A model generated the notes under the pieces. It ran no database searches and was not told where the DNA came from. It was given only the letters and a program-made list of their open reading frames with translations. The position numbers and the translations under genes are program-made. From the NCBI GenBank assembly GCA_051453625.1, contig JBOZIK010000001.1, positions 178,786,274-178,841,164 of the forward strand: a stretch of DNA of 54,891 nt, in the 5' to 3' direction. Positions 44,236 through 54,891 of the stretch are shown here, one piece after another. The number at the start of each line of letters is the position of its first letter. Position 1 is the first letter of the stretch. Source of the stretch: Welwitschia mirabilis (lineage: Eukaryota; Gnetophyta; Gnetopsida; Welwitschiales).

Positions 44236-47200
44236 TGGGGGAAAATGGTAAATAGGATAAAAATATGCATAAAATTAAAAAACACAACAAATAGAATTTT
44301 GAATAACTAGGTATCATTTTTTAAATCATAGTAACACTTTATAGCTTTGTTAATTACATAATTGTCTTATTTCATGATCTTATTTAAAATACAAAAAATG
44401 TTTGTAGATATATATAAAATAAAAATATGAAAATCAGACTTTCTAGTGGTTTTAACAAGAAAACTTCTCATAAAATTTTTTAATAGAATACTAAATAATT
44501 ATTGTTCTAGAGAAGGCCAGAAATTATGCTTGGGAGAGCATGACCATATTACCATCTTAATAGATAGATAAGAGAAAACAAAAGCAGTTAGTTTTTGTTA
44601 GTGCATTTTGTTGTGATGTAAAGTTCAAGTTAGGAGATTGGTTGTGGCTAGGTCTCTTAACAAGCAACACATTCATTGTTATTCCAATTAGTTTTTCAAG
44701 AAAAAGAAAAAAAAAGATTAAATATGTTTTTCACTTTCTAATTTAAGCATTATCTACATTTGGTTTCTATAAATGCTTCAGAAATTATTTTAACTTTTCT
44801 TTTTGTTGTTTCCTTCTATCTAAATTTGTAAGCATTTTTCAGTCCATGAGGTATTTGTATATAGAGTCAATAGTATAATAGTGGTTTTACTTAAGTATTA
44901 TCAACCTATTGGATCTTTGGCTATGCTTTTTTTTCTTTTAAGCATTCTTCTCTTTTGCACTCTATAGTGAGGTTTCGTCTTGAACTTTCATATCATTAAG
45001 ATATATTGAGAGCCATTAAGCTCCTTTGTAATTAGTTATTTTTCACTTGTAACTATGATGTCTTATTAGCCTCTAAACTTTGTGTTTTCAATGATGAGAT
45101 TTTTCACAGTTTCATCTTGTTGAATTGATCACCATGATTTTGTTATCATTTTTTTTAAAATTTCGCAACCATTATTAAGACTCATGGAACATTGTTGCTC
45201 TAGACCTTATTTACTAATTAATTTGTTGTTGAGGTTACTTTTGAATCTTCATTAAGTATGCTTTGCAACATTTCATAATAAAATCTAACTCCTTTTTTTC
45301 CCATCAAGCAATGGCATGCTGGTTTTAAGATCATCTCCACTATTATTTCTAATTAGTTAACCTTGGTACCATTTTGAAATGAAAAACAAAATTAACAAAG
45401 CAGAAGTATAAAAAGTAATGTTTTAGGTTTGTGTAGAACATGCCAGTGCCTTGGATGATTATGACATCACCACTTATTTCTAGTTTTAGGACACATAGCC
45501 CCTTTTGATCCCTAACTCTCTACCTCAATTATCATAACAATAGTTGTAATTATTCTAATAATTATCTTTTTCTTTAGATTTAATATAAGTTATCAACGTT
45601 AAAGGTTAGAATCAATTTTATCCTAATTTTTCATGAAATTAATTAATTAAAAAAGGGATTTGAATAGTTATTATATAGCTTTGTGACGTTAACTAAAAGT
45701 AGACAATTACAAGATGTCATTTCTATAGAAATGATTCTAGAATGTAATGCTTTAATACTCAATAGTATTCTTGGTTGTTTTTAGAACAACCTATTAATGA
45801 CTTCAACTTGCATCTATATCAAAACCTATTTCAACTTTGGCTTAGTATTAGAAGAAGAATTTCACCTACGTATCGTATTTGCTTTGCTCTCCTATTAGAG
45901 TGTGTTTTATATATTCTAAAAAGCAAAAACAATGGATTTCTTCTTCTAAACTTTTAATTTTTTATGTTTATTTTACAAAACTTTAAGCAAGTACTTTATC
46001 CTTTAACTTTAAAACATAGTTCAACCACTACATATCATGCTATGTAATTGTATGTAGAATTTTAATATGATGTATGATAAGGATACAACTATTTATGCCA
46101 CACTAACTAATAGTACAAATATGTACTAAATGAAAAAAGAAAGTATGCAATGTAATATATGTGAAGAACGACAAGTTATGTCCTTCTATATAATGATTAG
46201 TTATAATACCTATAAGTTAGTTAAATGTGTGTGTACATGCACATGTGAACACTTTCCTTGAAAGAGAACCACATTCTTCCCTTGGTTGTAACCAGTGATG
46301 TTACAATAGTAAGCTTTTTTTGTGGTATCCTGTGAACTTTTCTACCATCGTCCAAAGCATATTTGTTGGATGCACATCAGGGGTAGCATCCTTATGCATT
46401 GGAATAGTTTAGATTTCAAACAACTATCTCCCATATGGAGCTGAGGGGGCCTAACTACTTATACTAGTTGTAAGAGTTGAGTTAGTTATAACATGATTGA
46501 ATATTTGTCAAAATTTTTTAGATGTATTTTGTAGGTAACTTAAACATAATCACATGTATGTTGAAAGCCGTGTTTTATCAATATTTGTTTCAATTTAAGC
46601 TAATACAAATCCATCTATGTGTTATCTCACAAGTAATACTAGCAATAAGAAATAACGAATTCTCACTTATATACCCCACATCATAGCAAACACTTAATTC
46701 TTATACATATAAAGACGCATAAAAGTAAACACAATTACGGTAAAGATCACATCCGTAATCATACAGAACTATTATGCTAACATATTTTTAATAATAAAAA
46801 ATACTTTATTTTGTCAGATCTCATATGTAAATGTGCATACTAAGTATTACAATTCCAAATGTTAACCATAGATTGAATGTATGAGTTCAAACCACACTAA
46901 TAGTAATCTATGTAGTGTGATAAGAAAATTCACTATGGGATATAATAAAAGTACACAAACAATCTCAATGAAATTTATATCCATATCACTTCAACCTTAT
47001 TTAAAGGCTGAAATAAAATTATATTATAAGTACAACTTATAGTTACTTTATTCAATAATCTTAATTGCAATGTTTGATAATCCACTTTAAATATCCATAA
47101 TACATGATGAATAACATATGAAGAAACATAATACACTCTCAAGAAATACAAGTGTCCATAATAAACATAATGAATTGCCTCTAATTCAATTACTACCTCT

Positions 47201-47249
47201 AGTTGTAGCCATGGATGCTGATGCTATTTATAAGCTAGAAGTATCAGAT
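44236..47249. other. Unassigned AT-rich DNA
   Basis: No convincing frame, tandem repeat or transposon domain. Base composition matches old methylated repeats. Confidence 0.4.
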
Positions 47250-47455
47250 AGCAAACGACTATAAAATGTGGTTAAGCTTAGACTCTATTAATTACTCATG
47301 TATTCAAGGTAGCAGGCTTGAATATGTATTGGGTATGAATCATTAGCAAGACTTCGATATTTGATCACGAGTTCTCAAAGGAAAGGAAACTACCCATGTC
47401 TTTCAATCAGTGAAGCAAACTAACAATCTTAGTAAGAGTGACATAATATTTAGTA
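47250..47455 (+). repeat. SINE-like repeat copy
   Basis: GTGGTTAAGCTTAGACTC, then GTATTCAAGGTAG (B-box-like), TTGGGTATGAATCATTAGCA, AGACTTCGATATTTG, GAGTTCTCAAAGGAAAGG, CTACCCATG, CAGTGAAGCAAACTAACAAT and CTTAGTAAGAGTG. It shares order and core words with the copies at 44,020 and 39,315. Confidence 0.45.
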
Positions 47456-48066
47456 TTATTATAAAAAATAGTTGAAGTATAAATTGATATTCCAAATATT
47501 CTTTAGGCTAAAATGTGTGAAGGTATAAGTATTTAATTTTTCTCTTTTATTCTAAAGTTCGAGAATCTCTTTTTAATAATTTATTGTTTGACAATTCCAT
47601 TAAAAACGTGAAGTATAAAAATATGAAGACTAAAAAATGAATGTATAAAAATATGAAGACTAAAAATGAATGTATAAAAATAGATTTATTCCATTATTAA
47701 CATAGTATTTTTAGAGAAGTATTAAAAAGAGATATTTTAGAACAAAATAAAATTGTAAAGATGTATTATATGTAATAATATAAACGTGAAGTACTCCTTG
47801 AAAAATCAAGTCATTTTTCAAAATGTATAGATAAAAGAAGTTATTTTTTGGGAGTAGTTTATCAAAAGCCATTGACTTAGGTCATCTATCTTTTATAATT
47901 GTCATTACTTGTTTCATAATGGATGATTGTATCACAAAATTAACCAATTAAAGTGCTTAAGCCATGATTTTTGCATTCTAGTACGTACTATTCTTAAAAA
48001 ATGACATTGCAAAAAGGTCATATAATATACTTAATAAAAGTAAAGATTAAAGAATAATAAGAAACA
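47456..48066. other. Unassigned AT-rich DNA
   Basis: One short duplication (ATGAATGTATAAAAATATGAAGACTAAAAA-type units, about 47,605-47,680, period about 31 bp). Otherwise no feature. Confidence 0.4.
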
Positions 48067-48082
48067 TTGGGAAATCATTTAA

Positions 48083-48295
48083 CAAGTCGATTATGGTCTC
48101 TATGGACAAAAAAACAAATGAACATTACAAAGATGTCTANNNNNNNNNNNNNNNNNNNNNNNNNNNNNNNNNNNNNNNNNNNNNNNNNNNNNNNNNNNNN
48201 NNNNNNNNNNNNNNNNNNNNNNNNNNNNNNNNNNNNNNNAAGTCGATTATGGTCTCTATGGAAAAAAAAACAAATGAACATTACAAAGATGTCTA
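48083..48295. other. Assembly gap flanked by the same 57-bp sequence (probable false duplication)
   Basis: The text from AAGTCGATTATGGTCTCTAT to AAGATGTCTA ends exactly at the 100-N gap (48,140-48,239), and the same text begins exactly after it, with one base different. Two contig ends that overlap but were not merged would give this pattern, so the gap and one copy are probably artefacts. Three overlapping frames crossing it are meaningless. Confidence 0.85.
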
Positions 48296-48904
48296 CTTAT
48301 GACATATTAATAATATGATAAGACACAACTTATAATACATAATGCATAATACACTTATATGCTAATGGTTTTCTAGTTCAATTGTGAAATTCCCATCTTT
48401 TTTAAAAGAGGTTGTGGGCTTGAACCTTTTGCATACCTTTCTTGACATACTATAATGCCTTAGGCATACTTAAATCATGTATTTATGTAGTTGTGGTGGT
48501 TGTACTTTTAGGGAGAGGAGGTATGATCACTAGAAATCCACCCCACCACATCAACCCTTAATAATGTAATTATATGGAGTTAACAACATGTTCTACTTCA
48601 TTCACAATCTTGTCTTAATATACGTGGCTATTGAAAACTTTAGGCCTTCTAGAAAAAATATAAGTTTATCAAGGCTTGTAAAAATGACATGTTTACATTC
48701 ATGTTTTAAAGAACAAACATTCATGCAATATACTACAATGAAATCTTACACTAAATTAGAGAAGAAGCACAAATCATTGCTAAAGCTCCACAAATTATTA
48801 ATTCATGTAATATTGCTATTTAATAACAAGGTAACAAAGTAGTAACAAGTATAATAAGCTTAAAAAACAAAAGTATTATAATTATTTATGAATTACCAAG
48901 AAAA
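48296..48904. other. Unassigned DNA
   Basis: At 48,408-48,435 GTTGTGGGCTTGAACCTTTT looks like a tRNA-type B-box (GCTTGAACC), which could be another SINE head. The rest is not recognised. Confidence 0.35.
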
Positions 48905-49100
48905 GTAAGATTAAAATTATCCAAGGTGCATTTTTGTGTAAAGTTCAAGCCTTTGGATAGGAATCGTAGGTAATACCTAGACATTTACTAGTCCATTTCT
49001 TAGATGATAGGGAACATTGATGCATTTTCATCTAACCAAGTAAATTAATAACTTGGACAATTATAGTATACTTTCCATGACACTTGTTTATACACTTGCG
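48905..49100 (+). repeat. SINE-like repeat copy, strongly diverged
   Basis: AAGTTCAAGCCTTTGG (B-box-like), then GATAGGGAACATTGATGCAT, TTCATCTAACCAAGTAAATTA, ATAACTTGGACAATTATAGT and ATACTTTCCATGACACTTG. It follows the order of the 44,020 copy, but each block is degraded. Confidence 0.35.
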
Positions 49101-49767
49101 AGCAATTGTAATTATGGAATGAGATTTTCTATAGATATCAAAACTACATTGTGTATTGTTTTTTATTCAATATTTTTCCTCCTTTCTTCTTCAATATCTT
49201 TAACAACTTAAGAATCAACCCATAAGAAATCTTAACCTTTAGAATCAAGATATGAAAAAAACCTACAAAACATGTGAATAGCTATGAAAACTAGAATAGG
49301 AATATTTCTAAAACCATAGATTTTAAAAAAAAAATCCTCCCAATGTAAAATAATTGTTATAAAGATAAATATTTTTTTCTTATTTCCAGGCTTCTACAAG
49401 GGTTAACAAACTGATACCAAACTAGTATAAACCTACATCTCTAATACCATATTATAAATATTGATGTATTAAGTTAATATGTGAGGTGAAGTTAAAAGGG
49501 AATAGAACAAAATGAAGAAAGTACTATAAAACAAAAATAACAATCTTTATTTCATTAGCATAATCATTTAATACTAAAAAGATAATAACCTAATAAAAAT
49601 CTAATAACAACCACTTCATTAAGATATGAACCTATATTTATATAGGATAAGGATTATTATGGTTCGTAAAGTAAGTTAAATACTAAATGTAAGAGTTTTT
49701 ATTGTAATTAAATTTATAAATTTATATGTCGTATTAGTTTTAAGTTATCAAGAATTATCTATTCCTA

Positions 49768-49768
<1 letters not shown>
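49101..49768. other. Unassigned AT-rich DNA
   Basis: No gene seen. The last 65 bases (ATGTCGTATTAGTTTTAAGT, then TATCAAG) resemble segments at 50,735-50,800 and 50,915-50,985 on the far side of the microsatellite. Confidence 0.4.
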
Positions 49769-49843
<75 letters not shown>

Positions 49844-50605
49844 CTCTCTCTCTCTCTCTCTCTCTCNNNNNNNNNNNNNNNNNNNNNNNNNNNNNNNNNN
49901 NNNNNNNNNNNNNNNNNNNNNNNNNNNNNNNNNNNNNNNNNNNNNNNNNNNNNNNNNNNNNNNNNNNNNNNNNNNNNNNNNNNNNNNNNNNNNNNNNNNN
50001 NNNNNNNNNNNNNNNNNNNNNNNNNNNNNNNNNNNNNNNNNNNNNNNNNNNNNNNNNNNNNNNNNNNNNNNNNNNNNNNNNNNNNNNNNNNNNNNNNNNN
50101 NNNNNNNNNNNNNNNNNNNNNNNNNNNNNNNNNNNNNNNNNNNNNNNNNNNNNNNNNNNNNNNNNNNNNNNNNNNNNNNNNNNNNNNNNNNNNNNNNNNN
50201 NNNNNNNNNNNNNNNNNNNNNNNNNNNNNNNNNNNNNNNNNNNNNNNNNNNNNNNNNNNNNNNNNNNNNNNNNNNNNNNNNNNNNNNNNNNNNNNNNNNN
50301 NNNNNNNNNNNNNNNNNNNNNNNNNNNNNNNNNNNNNNNNNNNNNNNNNNNNNNNNNNNNNNNNNNNNNNNNNNNNNNNNNNNNNNNNNNNNNNNNNNNN
50401 NNNNNNNNNNNNNNNNNNNNNNNNNNNNNNNNNNNNNNNNNNNNNNNNNNNNNNNNNNNNNNNNNNNNNNNNNNNNNNNNNNNNNNNNNNNNNNNNNNNN
50501 NNNNNNNNNNNNNNNNNNNNNNNNNNNNNNNNNNNNNNNNNNNNNNNNNNNNNNNNNNNNNNNNNNNNNNNNNNNNNNNNNNNNNNNNNNNNNNNNNNNN
50601 NNNNN

Positions 50606-50677
<72 letters not shown>

Positions 50678-50692
50678 TGTGCGCGCGCGCGC
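49769..50692. repeat. Compound TC/TG/CG microsatellite containing a 739-N gap
   Basis: Left of the gap: TC run (49,769-49,798), TG run (49,799-49,842), TC run (49,843-49,866). The gap is 49,867-50,605. Right of it: TC run (50,606-50,660), TG run (50,661-50,680), then six GC dinucleotides to 50,692. All frames across it encode only simple dipeptide runs (CV, SL, RE, TH) and are not genes. Assembly probably failed because of the repeat. Confidence 0.95.
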
Positions 50693-50734
50693 ATATGTGA
50701 TAGTAGTATTTTTCATAGATAGTGATTTGATTTT

Positions 50735-50985
50735 GTAATTATAATGGATCATGTTAGTTTTAAAATTATCAAGGGACATGTGGAGATGACATGGAAGTTA
50801 TCGAAATTCTATCTCTCTTTATGCATGGTTGTGGAAGAGAGAGGTTGGAAGGAGGAAGACAAGTAAGAAGGGAGAACAGAGTAATATTATATTGATTTAT
50901 GAGTTAAGCTTATAATTATAATTAGTTATGTTACCTTTGAAATTGTCATGGGATTTATGAAGACGTAATAGGACTTGTATCACAT
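50735..50985 (+). repeat. Pair of related segments after the microsatellite
   Basis: GTAATTATAATGGATCATGT, TAGTTTTAAAATTATCA and GGGACATG (from 50,735) recur as AATTATAATTAGTTATGT, TACCTTTGAAATTGTCA and TGGGATTTATGAAGACG (from 50,910). A third version lies left of the microsatellite at about 49,700-49,765. Type of repeat unknown. Confidence 0.45.
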
Positions 50986-51699
50986 GCAGCAAAACTTGTT
51001 ACTGAGAGGTGGCTAAATATTTTCTTAATAAAAATGACATTAAATAATTGAAACATCTATTATAATTCAAGTGAGTTAACATGAATAAATTATAACTCAT
51101 TAGTTGAGTAATAAGTTGTAATTATTCATTCAAAGGATATGACCCTTGGAGAAAGGGTATGAATGTAACTCATAATCCTTAATTAATGTCAAAAGGATGA
51201 TCTGGTGGATGTACATGATAGTAGAGGTTGATTATAAACCTTCATAAATTTGACTTATTCACTTAGCAATCTTAGAGAAAAGGCCTTGAAGATAAACCTT
51301 CCTAGCTAGTATGTTACGCTAGAAGGCCTTCCTTAACATTAGCAATTCATTGTTAGAGAGAGATAATTTTGAATTGATAAAGTTAATTCTCCTTTTTTAA
51401 ATCTTTTCTTTTGTATCTATTTTTAATTATTCTACCACTTAAATTTTTTTGTAATGTATTTTCATTAAATAAGTACATATACATTATAATTTGGAATATT
51501 AATATGCAAAAATATCATAATTTATATTAAAGTAAATGATAAACCAATTAATAAGAGGGAAACAATGAAGGGAATCAATGAAAATGTCAAACAAGGCCAA
51601 ACCTTTAACCCTTTAATTAAAAAAAAAAGAGAGGAAAAAAGTAAAGAAAAGAATTTAAGATGAAATCCACTTTATTTCACTTCAAGTAATACTAATCTT
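50986..51699. other. Unassigned AT-rich DNA
   Basis: No gene or clear repeat. An AAGGCCTT palindrome occurs at about 51,283 and its twin at about 51,333, flanking TTCCTAGCTAG-type text. Confidence 0.35.
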
Positions 51700-51750
51700 A
51701 TCTGCGATAAAGACTTTAAAGTAACACCTAAAATAGATTCAACAAAAGGT

Positions 51751-52020
51751 GTAGAAATTAATATAGGATTCTAATTTTTTATTCCAGAGTTATTAGAAGC
51801 TCCAAAAAGGATACAAGGCATTAGTATTCTATTCCAAAGTTAGCAGAAGGCTCAAAAGTCACTATAGGGTGCCACCGTTTTATTTTAGAGCTAATGAAAG
51901 ATTTAAAAATCAATATTGGGTGCTAGAGTAAATAAAAGATCTAGAAATCAATAAAGGATGTTAATGTTTTATTCTAGATCTAGTAGTACATGTATGAATC
52001 ACTATAAGATGCTAGTATTA
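51751..52020 (+). repeat. About 51-bp degenerate minisatellite, five to six units
   Basis: Units begin near 51,751, 51,805, 51,854, 51,905, 51,945 and 51,994. Each has the order AATCAATATAGGATGCTA, GT, TTTTATTCTAGAGCTA and GAAGATCT with many substitutions. One unit is shortened. It lies upstream of the motif array and TATA box in the LTR-like segment. Confidence 0.7.
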
Positions 52021-52214
52021 TTGCACCTCCTAGTTGTCTATTGATGATACATCAAATACTATCTGATATTACTAACAAAATAAAGTTGTTTATAGGATAA
52101 ACTAGATGCACTAGGAGCATATGACTAATCCTAAGTAAGATACCAAAAAGCTGCATTGAGTATCAAGTGAAACTGGACCTTAAGAATAGCTAAACTAGCA
52201 AATTACTTCAAGCA

Positions 52215-52461
52215 GTTGACCAATATTTTTTGGAAGGTTAACCATAGACTGATATTTTCAATAAGGAGTTAACTAGTTAGTATTAGGGAACAACTGTCTA
52301 GAGGTTAATCGACACTTCAAAATGAGTTTATCACTAACGTATGAGGACATAATGTAATTCACATGGTTGACCAATGCTAGTTTGAGGGTCGACCATTCAA
52401 TCTAACATAGTTCACAAAAATCTTAACATAAGGAAAGGAGTAGACTACCAACTTGAAAGGG
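52215..52461 (+). promoter_or_regulatory. Paired GTTGACCA-like motifs, plus-strand LTR-like segment
   Basis: Motif starts: GTTGACCA 52,215 and GTTAACCA 52,237 (22 bp apart); GTTGACCA 52,366 and GTCGACCA 52,388 (22 bp); GTAGACTA 52,440 and GTCGACTA 52,461 (21 bp). GTTAACTA at 52,268 and GTTAATCG at 52,304 are unpaired. The nearest is about 107 bp upstream of the TATA box. The pairing rule is the one seen at 6,915-7,300. Confidence 0.5.
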
Positions 52462-52950
52462 TCGACTATCAGTCTAATAGTTAACAGAAAAAAGAGCTAT
52501 TATGGACTATTGAAAATCATTAAAACTTCATCTAGGAAAGTTAATTAACCATTTTTAAACATTCTTGTATAAATAATTTGGTTGTGGTATTGATTCATCC
52601 CTTTTGTTACTTTCACATTATACTTCAATATACATCCTGTCATCTATCACTTATACTCTAATTCTCTCATACCTTTCTTTGTAAAGAATTGTGATAACAA
52701 ACAAGGGAATTGAATTATTCTTAAGACCGAGGATTACCAAAAAATCCTATTTGTATTAGTGGAGGACAACTGTAAAGTCTCGCTAAATGCGTAGTTAAAG
52801 GCTACATAGAAAATAAAGGAAAACAAGCTCATTTTCAATATCTTGTGATTATCTAATTTTGTTATCTAGTCAATTGCATTATTGTGATTTGTTCTTGCAT
52901 TACTAATTACTTACATAAGCTAAATTGCATCTAAAGTTAAATTGCATTTT

Positions 52951-53399
52951 TTATTAATTATGTTGCAGTGTAAATTTATGCAATCTAGAAATCCTTTAGG
53001 TAAACCTGTAAATCATGTAAATTGCAGAAAAAACACTATAATAGATGGGAGTTTACCCAAATGTCATAATCCAATGAAGGCACTAAGCTTAGAGTNNNNN
53101 NNNNNGAAAATTAATTTTGCCAAGGTATTTTTTGTTCTTTTTGTCTTTATAAAAAATTGAAAAGAAATAACACAAGTAAATGCAATGCTAAATAGAAATG
53201 AAATGCAAGCGAATGGAAATGGAAATGCAAATGGAAAAGGGGATGGAAATAGATCCTACTTAAATCCTAGTCTTTCTATCACAAAGACTACTTCTCTATA
53301 ACTTATATCAAGTAAGAAGAGTATTTACTAGTTCTTAATCAATATAAACTATGAGATCTATCCAAGTAGAGCTTGAAATGCAATATGAAAAGAAATAGG
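52951..53399. other. Unassigned DNA with a 10-N gap and a short AAATGG-type run
   Basis: The gap is at 53,096-53,105. At 53,195-53,250 the words GGAAAT and GCAAATGG recur without strict period. A 72-codon frame crosses the gap and is not credible. Confidence 0.4.
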
Positions 53400-54450
53400 A
53401 AAGAAATGCAAATCTACTACTACTAATCAAGGTCAACCTTAATAAGGGTTACCCTTATGATCTAAATAAATTAAAGCTTGTTACTAACTATAACTAATTA
53501 AACCATAAGGGACATACACAATATTGAAATGAGAGAGGAAATTATATCAATCCAAATGAAAATCAGAATAACATTCACTTACAAATCAGAACAATAGCAT
53601 CTCAATGAAAGAGACATAGCCTGACATTGAGGAGACTCCTTTCTGCAGCATGGGATGGACCTCTTATCCTTTAATCCTCCATCACAAGTATTAGGTACAA
53701 AAGATGGGATGAAAATAAAGGACAATAATGGTATTTATAGTTTTTCAATTGAGGAATTTAGGCAAAACCCTAAAGTAGAAAATAGAAAGCCTAACAACCC
53801 ACATGAATTATTTGACCCCATTTACAATGACATTTATTGTAGAAGTGTAAAAATAGTTGTCACCTGTCTATCATCCACATGACAGAGGGGACGACGCTGC
53901 CTTAATGACTTAGGTAGTGTGCTATGTGCTACCGTCAACCCTATGGATTGCATGCATATAGTCTCAATGCCATTATTTTATCTATCATCTAAACGACTAT
54001 GCGGATGATGCCCTGTCACCATGTGCCCCATGTGCTATGGTTGGTGCTGTAGGTTCTATCCAAATCAGCAGTTTGGTCATCCTAGTTGTCATGGAGACGA
54101 CTATGGGAACGTCAATCTTTCTTTACTTTTTTCTCCAAGGTAAATTAGTCTTTGCATTATAAAGTCCTTCTTTCAATTCTACAGCATCAGAACAAGCCCG
54201 AGAAACTGCTAAAAATGCTAAGTATCACATGTTTTGCTGATCATCCTATTAGATATTCATAGTCATCAGTATTACATCAAAACCTATATGAATCTCCTGC
54301 AAAAGTATTCAAAATAAACCATCAAATTCCCACAAATTGGCATAGCAACATAGCCCCCTACTTAGCCTTATCAGCCCCTGACAAAGTAAGTGATCAACTA
54401 GATTGCAAGCCAATTTATCTAAGATAAAAACAATACCTGCAAGATGTAAA
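53400..54450 (-). repeat. LTR-like segment with TATA box, minus strand (probable gypsy)
   Basis: On the minus strand CTATAAATA lies at 53,732-53,740, followed by a leader reaching about 53,450. Upstream (53,850-54,130) is a GC-richer block with repeated GTCATC/GACGACT words (for example GGGGACGACGCTGCC, GGAGACGACTATGGG) and many TG/CA pairs where CG would be expected, a sign of methylation decay. This is typical of old gypsy U3. The plus-strand frame at 53,655-53,882 is not protein-like. The outer edge is not defined; related DNA may run to the end of the window. Confidence 0.4.
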
Positions 54451-54891
54451 TTGATTTCATAGGAAATGATATCATCAACAGGTAATTAATACAAGTGCTA
54501 AAATTTTTTTTCCTAAGCCCTCACTTAAACATTTCACTATAGAATAAATACAATACACATATAAAAATCATAAAATATAACTTGATGGCTCATAAAAGTG
54601 AAACTGTGTATGCATAATATAGAATAATGACAATGGACCATTGTGACATCTTAAGTAATGTTATTTTAGAACATGATGTTTTGAAATTCATTAGTATCAT
54701 CAATAAGGCAAGAAACAATAGTAAACATAGCACAATTCAGATGATCAGAAAAACATGACTATAGAAAAAAATGTGAAAGTGCTGTTGGATCTTGCATGAT
54801 AAAGTGCATGAATGCTCTAAAAATTTATTCAGATTGCATGAAGAACTCATCCAAAACAACCCATTATAAAATTAGACCCTGAAAGCTTAGA

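Larger units (their letters stand above)
51700..52950 (+). repeat. LTR-like segment with promoter, plus strand
   Basis: It has the layout of a copia-type LTR. First a minisatellite (51,751-52,020), then paired GTTGACCA-like motifs (52,215-52,461), then TATAAATA at 52,568-52,575. A C/T-rich leader follows (CTCTAATTCTCTCATACC), and then a stretch ending in TAAATTGCA near 52,950. Both edges are approximate, no primer-binding site is recognisable after it, and no second copy is present. It could also be the promoter of a non-LTR unit like the one at 753-962. Confidence 0.45.

Noticed and set aside
48067-48318. Three overlapping frames across a gap
   Set aside because: They are produced by the duplicated contig ends and the 100 N between them.
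48400-48440. Possible tRNA gene (GGCTTGAACC)
   Set aside because: Only a B-box-like word is present; no acceptor stem, anticodon arm or CCA-side pairing could be drawn.
49748-50779. Frames of about 300-340 codons on both strands
   Set aside because: They consist of dipeptide runs from the TC/TG microsatellite and of unknown residues from the N gap; no gene.

Overview
This is a stretch of nuclear DNA from a flowering or other seed plant with a repeat-rich genome. It is strongly AT-rich, holds split genes with GT-AG introns, and most of it is decayed LTR retrotransposon. It comes from a gapped short-read style assembly: there are N runs of about 10, 54, 91, 100, 627 and 739 bases, and the 100-base ones are probably placeholders. 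I cannot name the species from sequence alone.

The one clearly intact gene is a phytoene synthase (PSY) on the minus strand at 34,793-38,048. It has six exons whose boundaries I could place base by base. The spliced frame is 1,173 nt (390 aa) without a stop, and both Asp-rich motifs are present. It sits in a CpG-containing, low-repeat island (about 32-39 kb) that stands out from the surrounding CpG-poor repeats. A second small island (32.06-32.93 kb) has gene-like base composition and a candidate two-exon reading frame that I cannot name. The only other host gene sequence is a lone first-exon-like fragment of a 5'-3' exoribonuclease of the XRN family at 25,156-25,348 (minus).

Repeats, left to right. 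0.15-1 kb: a broken ORF of the plant 'putative transposon protein' type with a TATA box and a motif array upstream. 1-7.45 kb: three LTR/PBS/gag modules of one Ty1-copia family, all on the minus strand, separated by gaps; the third has a complete LTR. 7.46-19.2 kb: a Ty3-gypsy region in which a gag-protease segment of about 4.3 kb occurs twice as an inverted repeat around about 12.64 kb, flanked by two gypsy LTR segments in the same orientation. 19.2-25 kb: unassigned AT-rich DNA. 26.5-31.3 kb: a CACTA-type terminus and remnants of two more gypsy-like elements. 39-49 kb: scattered copies of a diverged, perhaps tRNA-derived short repeat. 49.8-50.7 kb: a compound TC/TG/CG microsatellite with a gap inside. 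51.7-54.9 kb: two further LTR-like segments, one on each strand.

The least expected signal is in the LTR promoters. The U3 of the copia LTR (6,915-7,300, upstream of a TATA box at 6,777-6,784) holds fourteen copies of a GTTGACCCC-like motif arranged as seven pairs, each pair spaced 20-21 bp apart. The same style of pairing, upstream of a TATA box, occurs in an LTR-like segment on the other strand (52,215-52,461) and in front of the broken ORF at the left end (838-962). The motif core TTGACC matches the W-box bound by WRKY factors. Nothing in the window looks bacterial or CRISPR-like.
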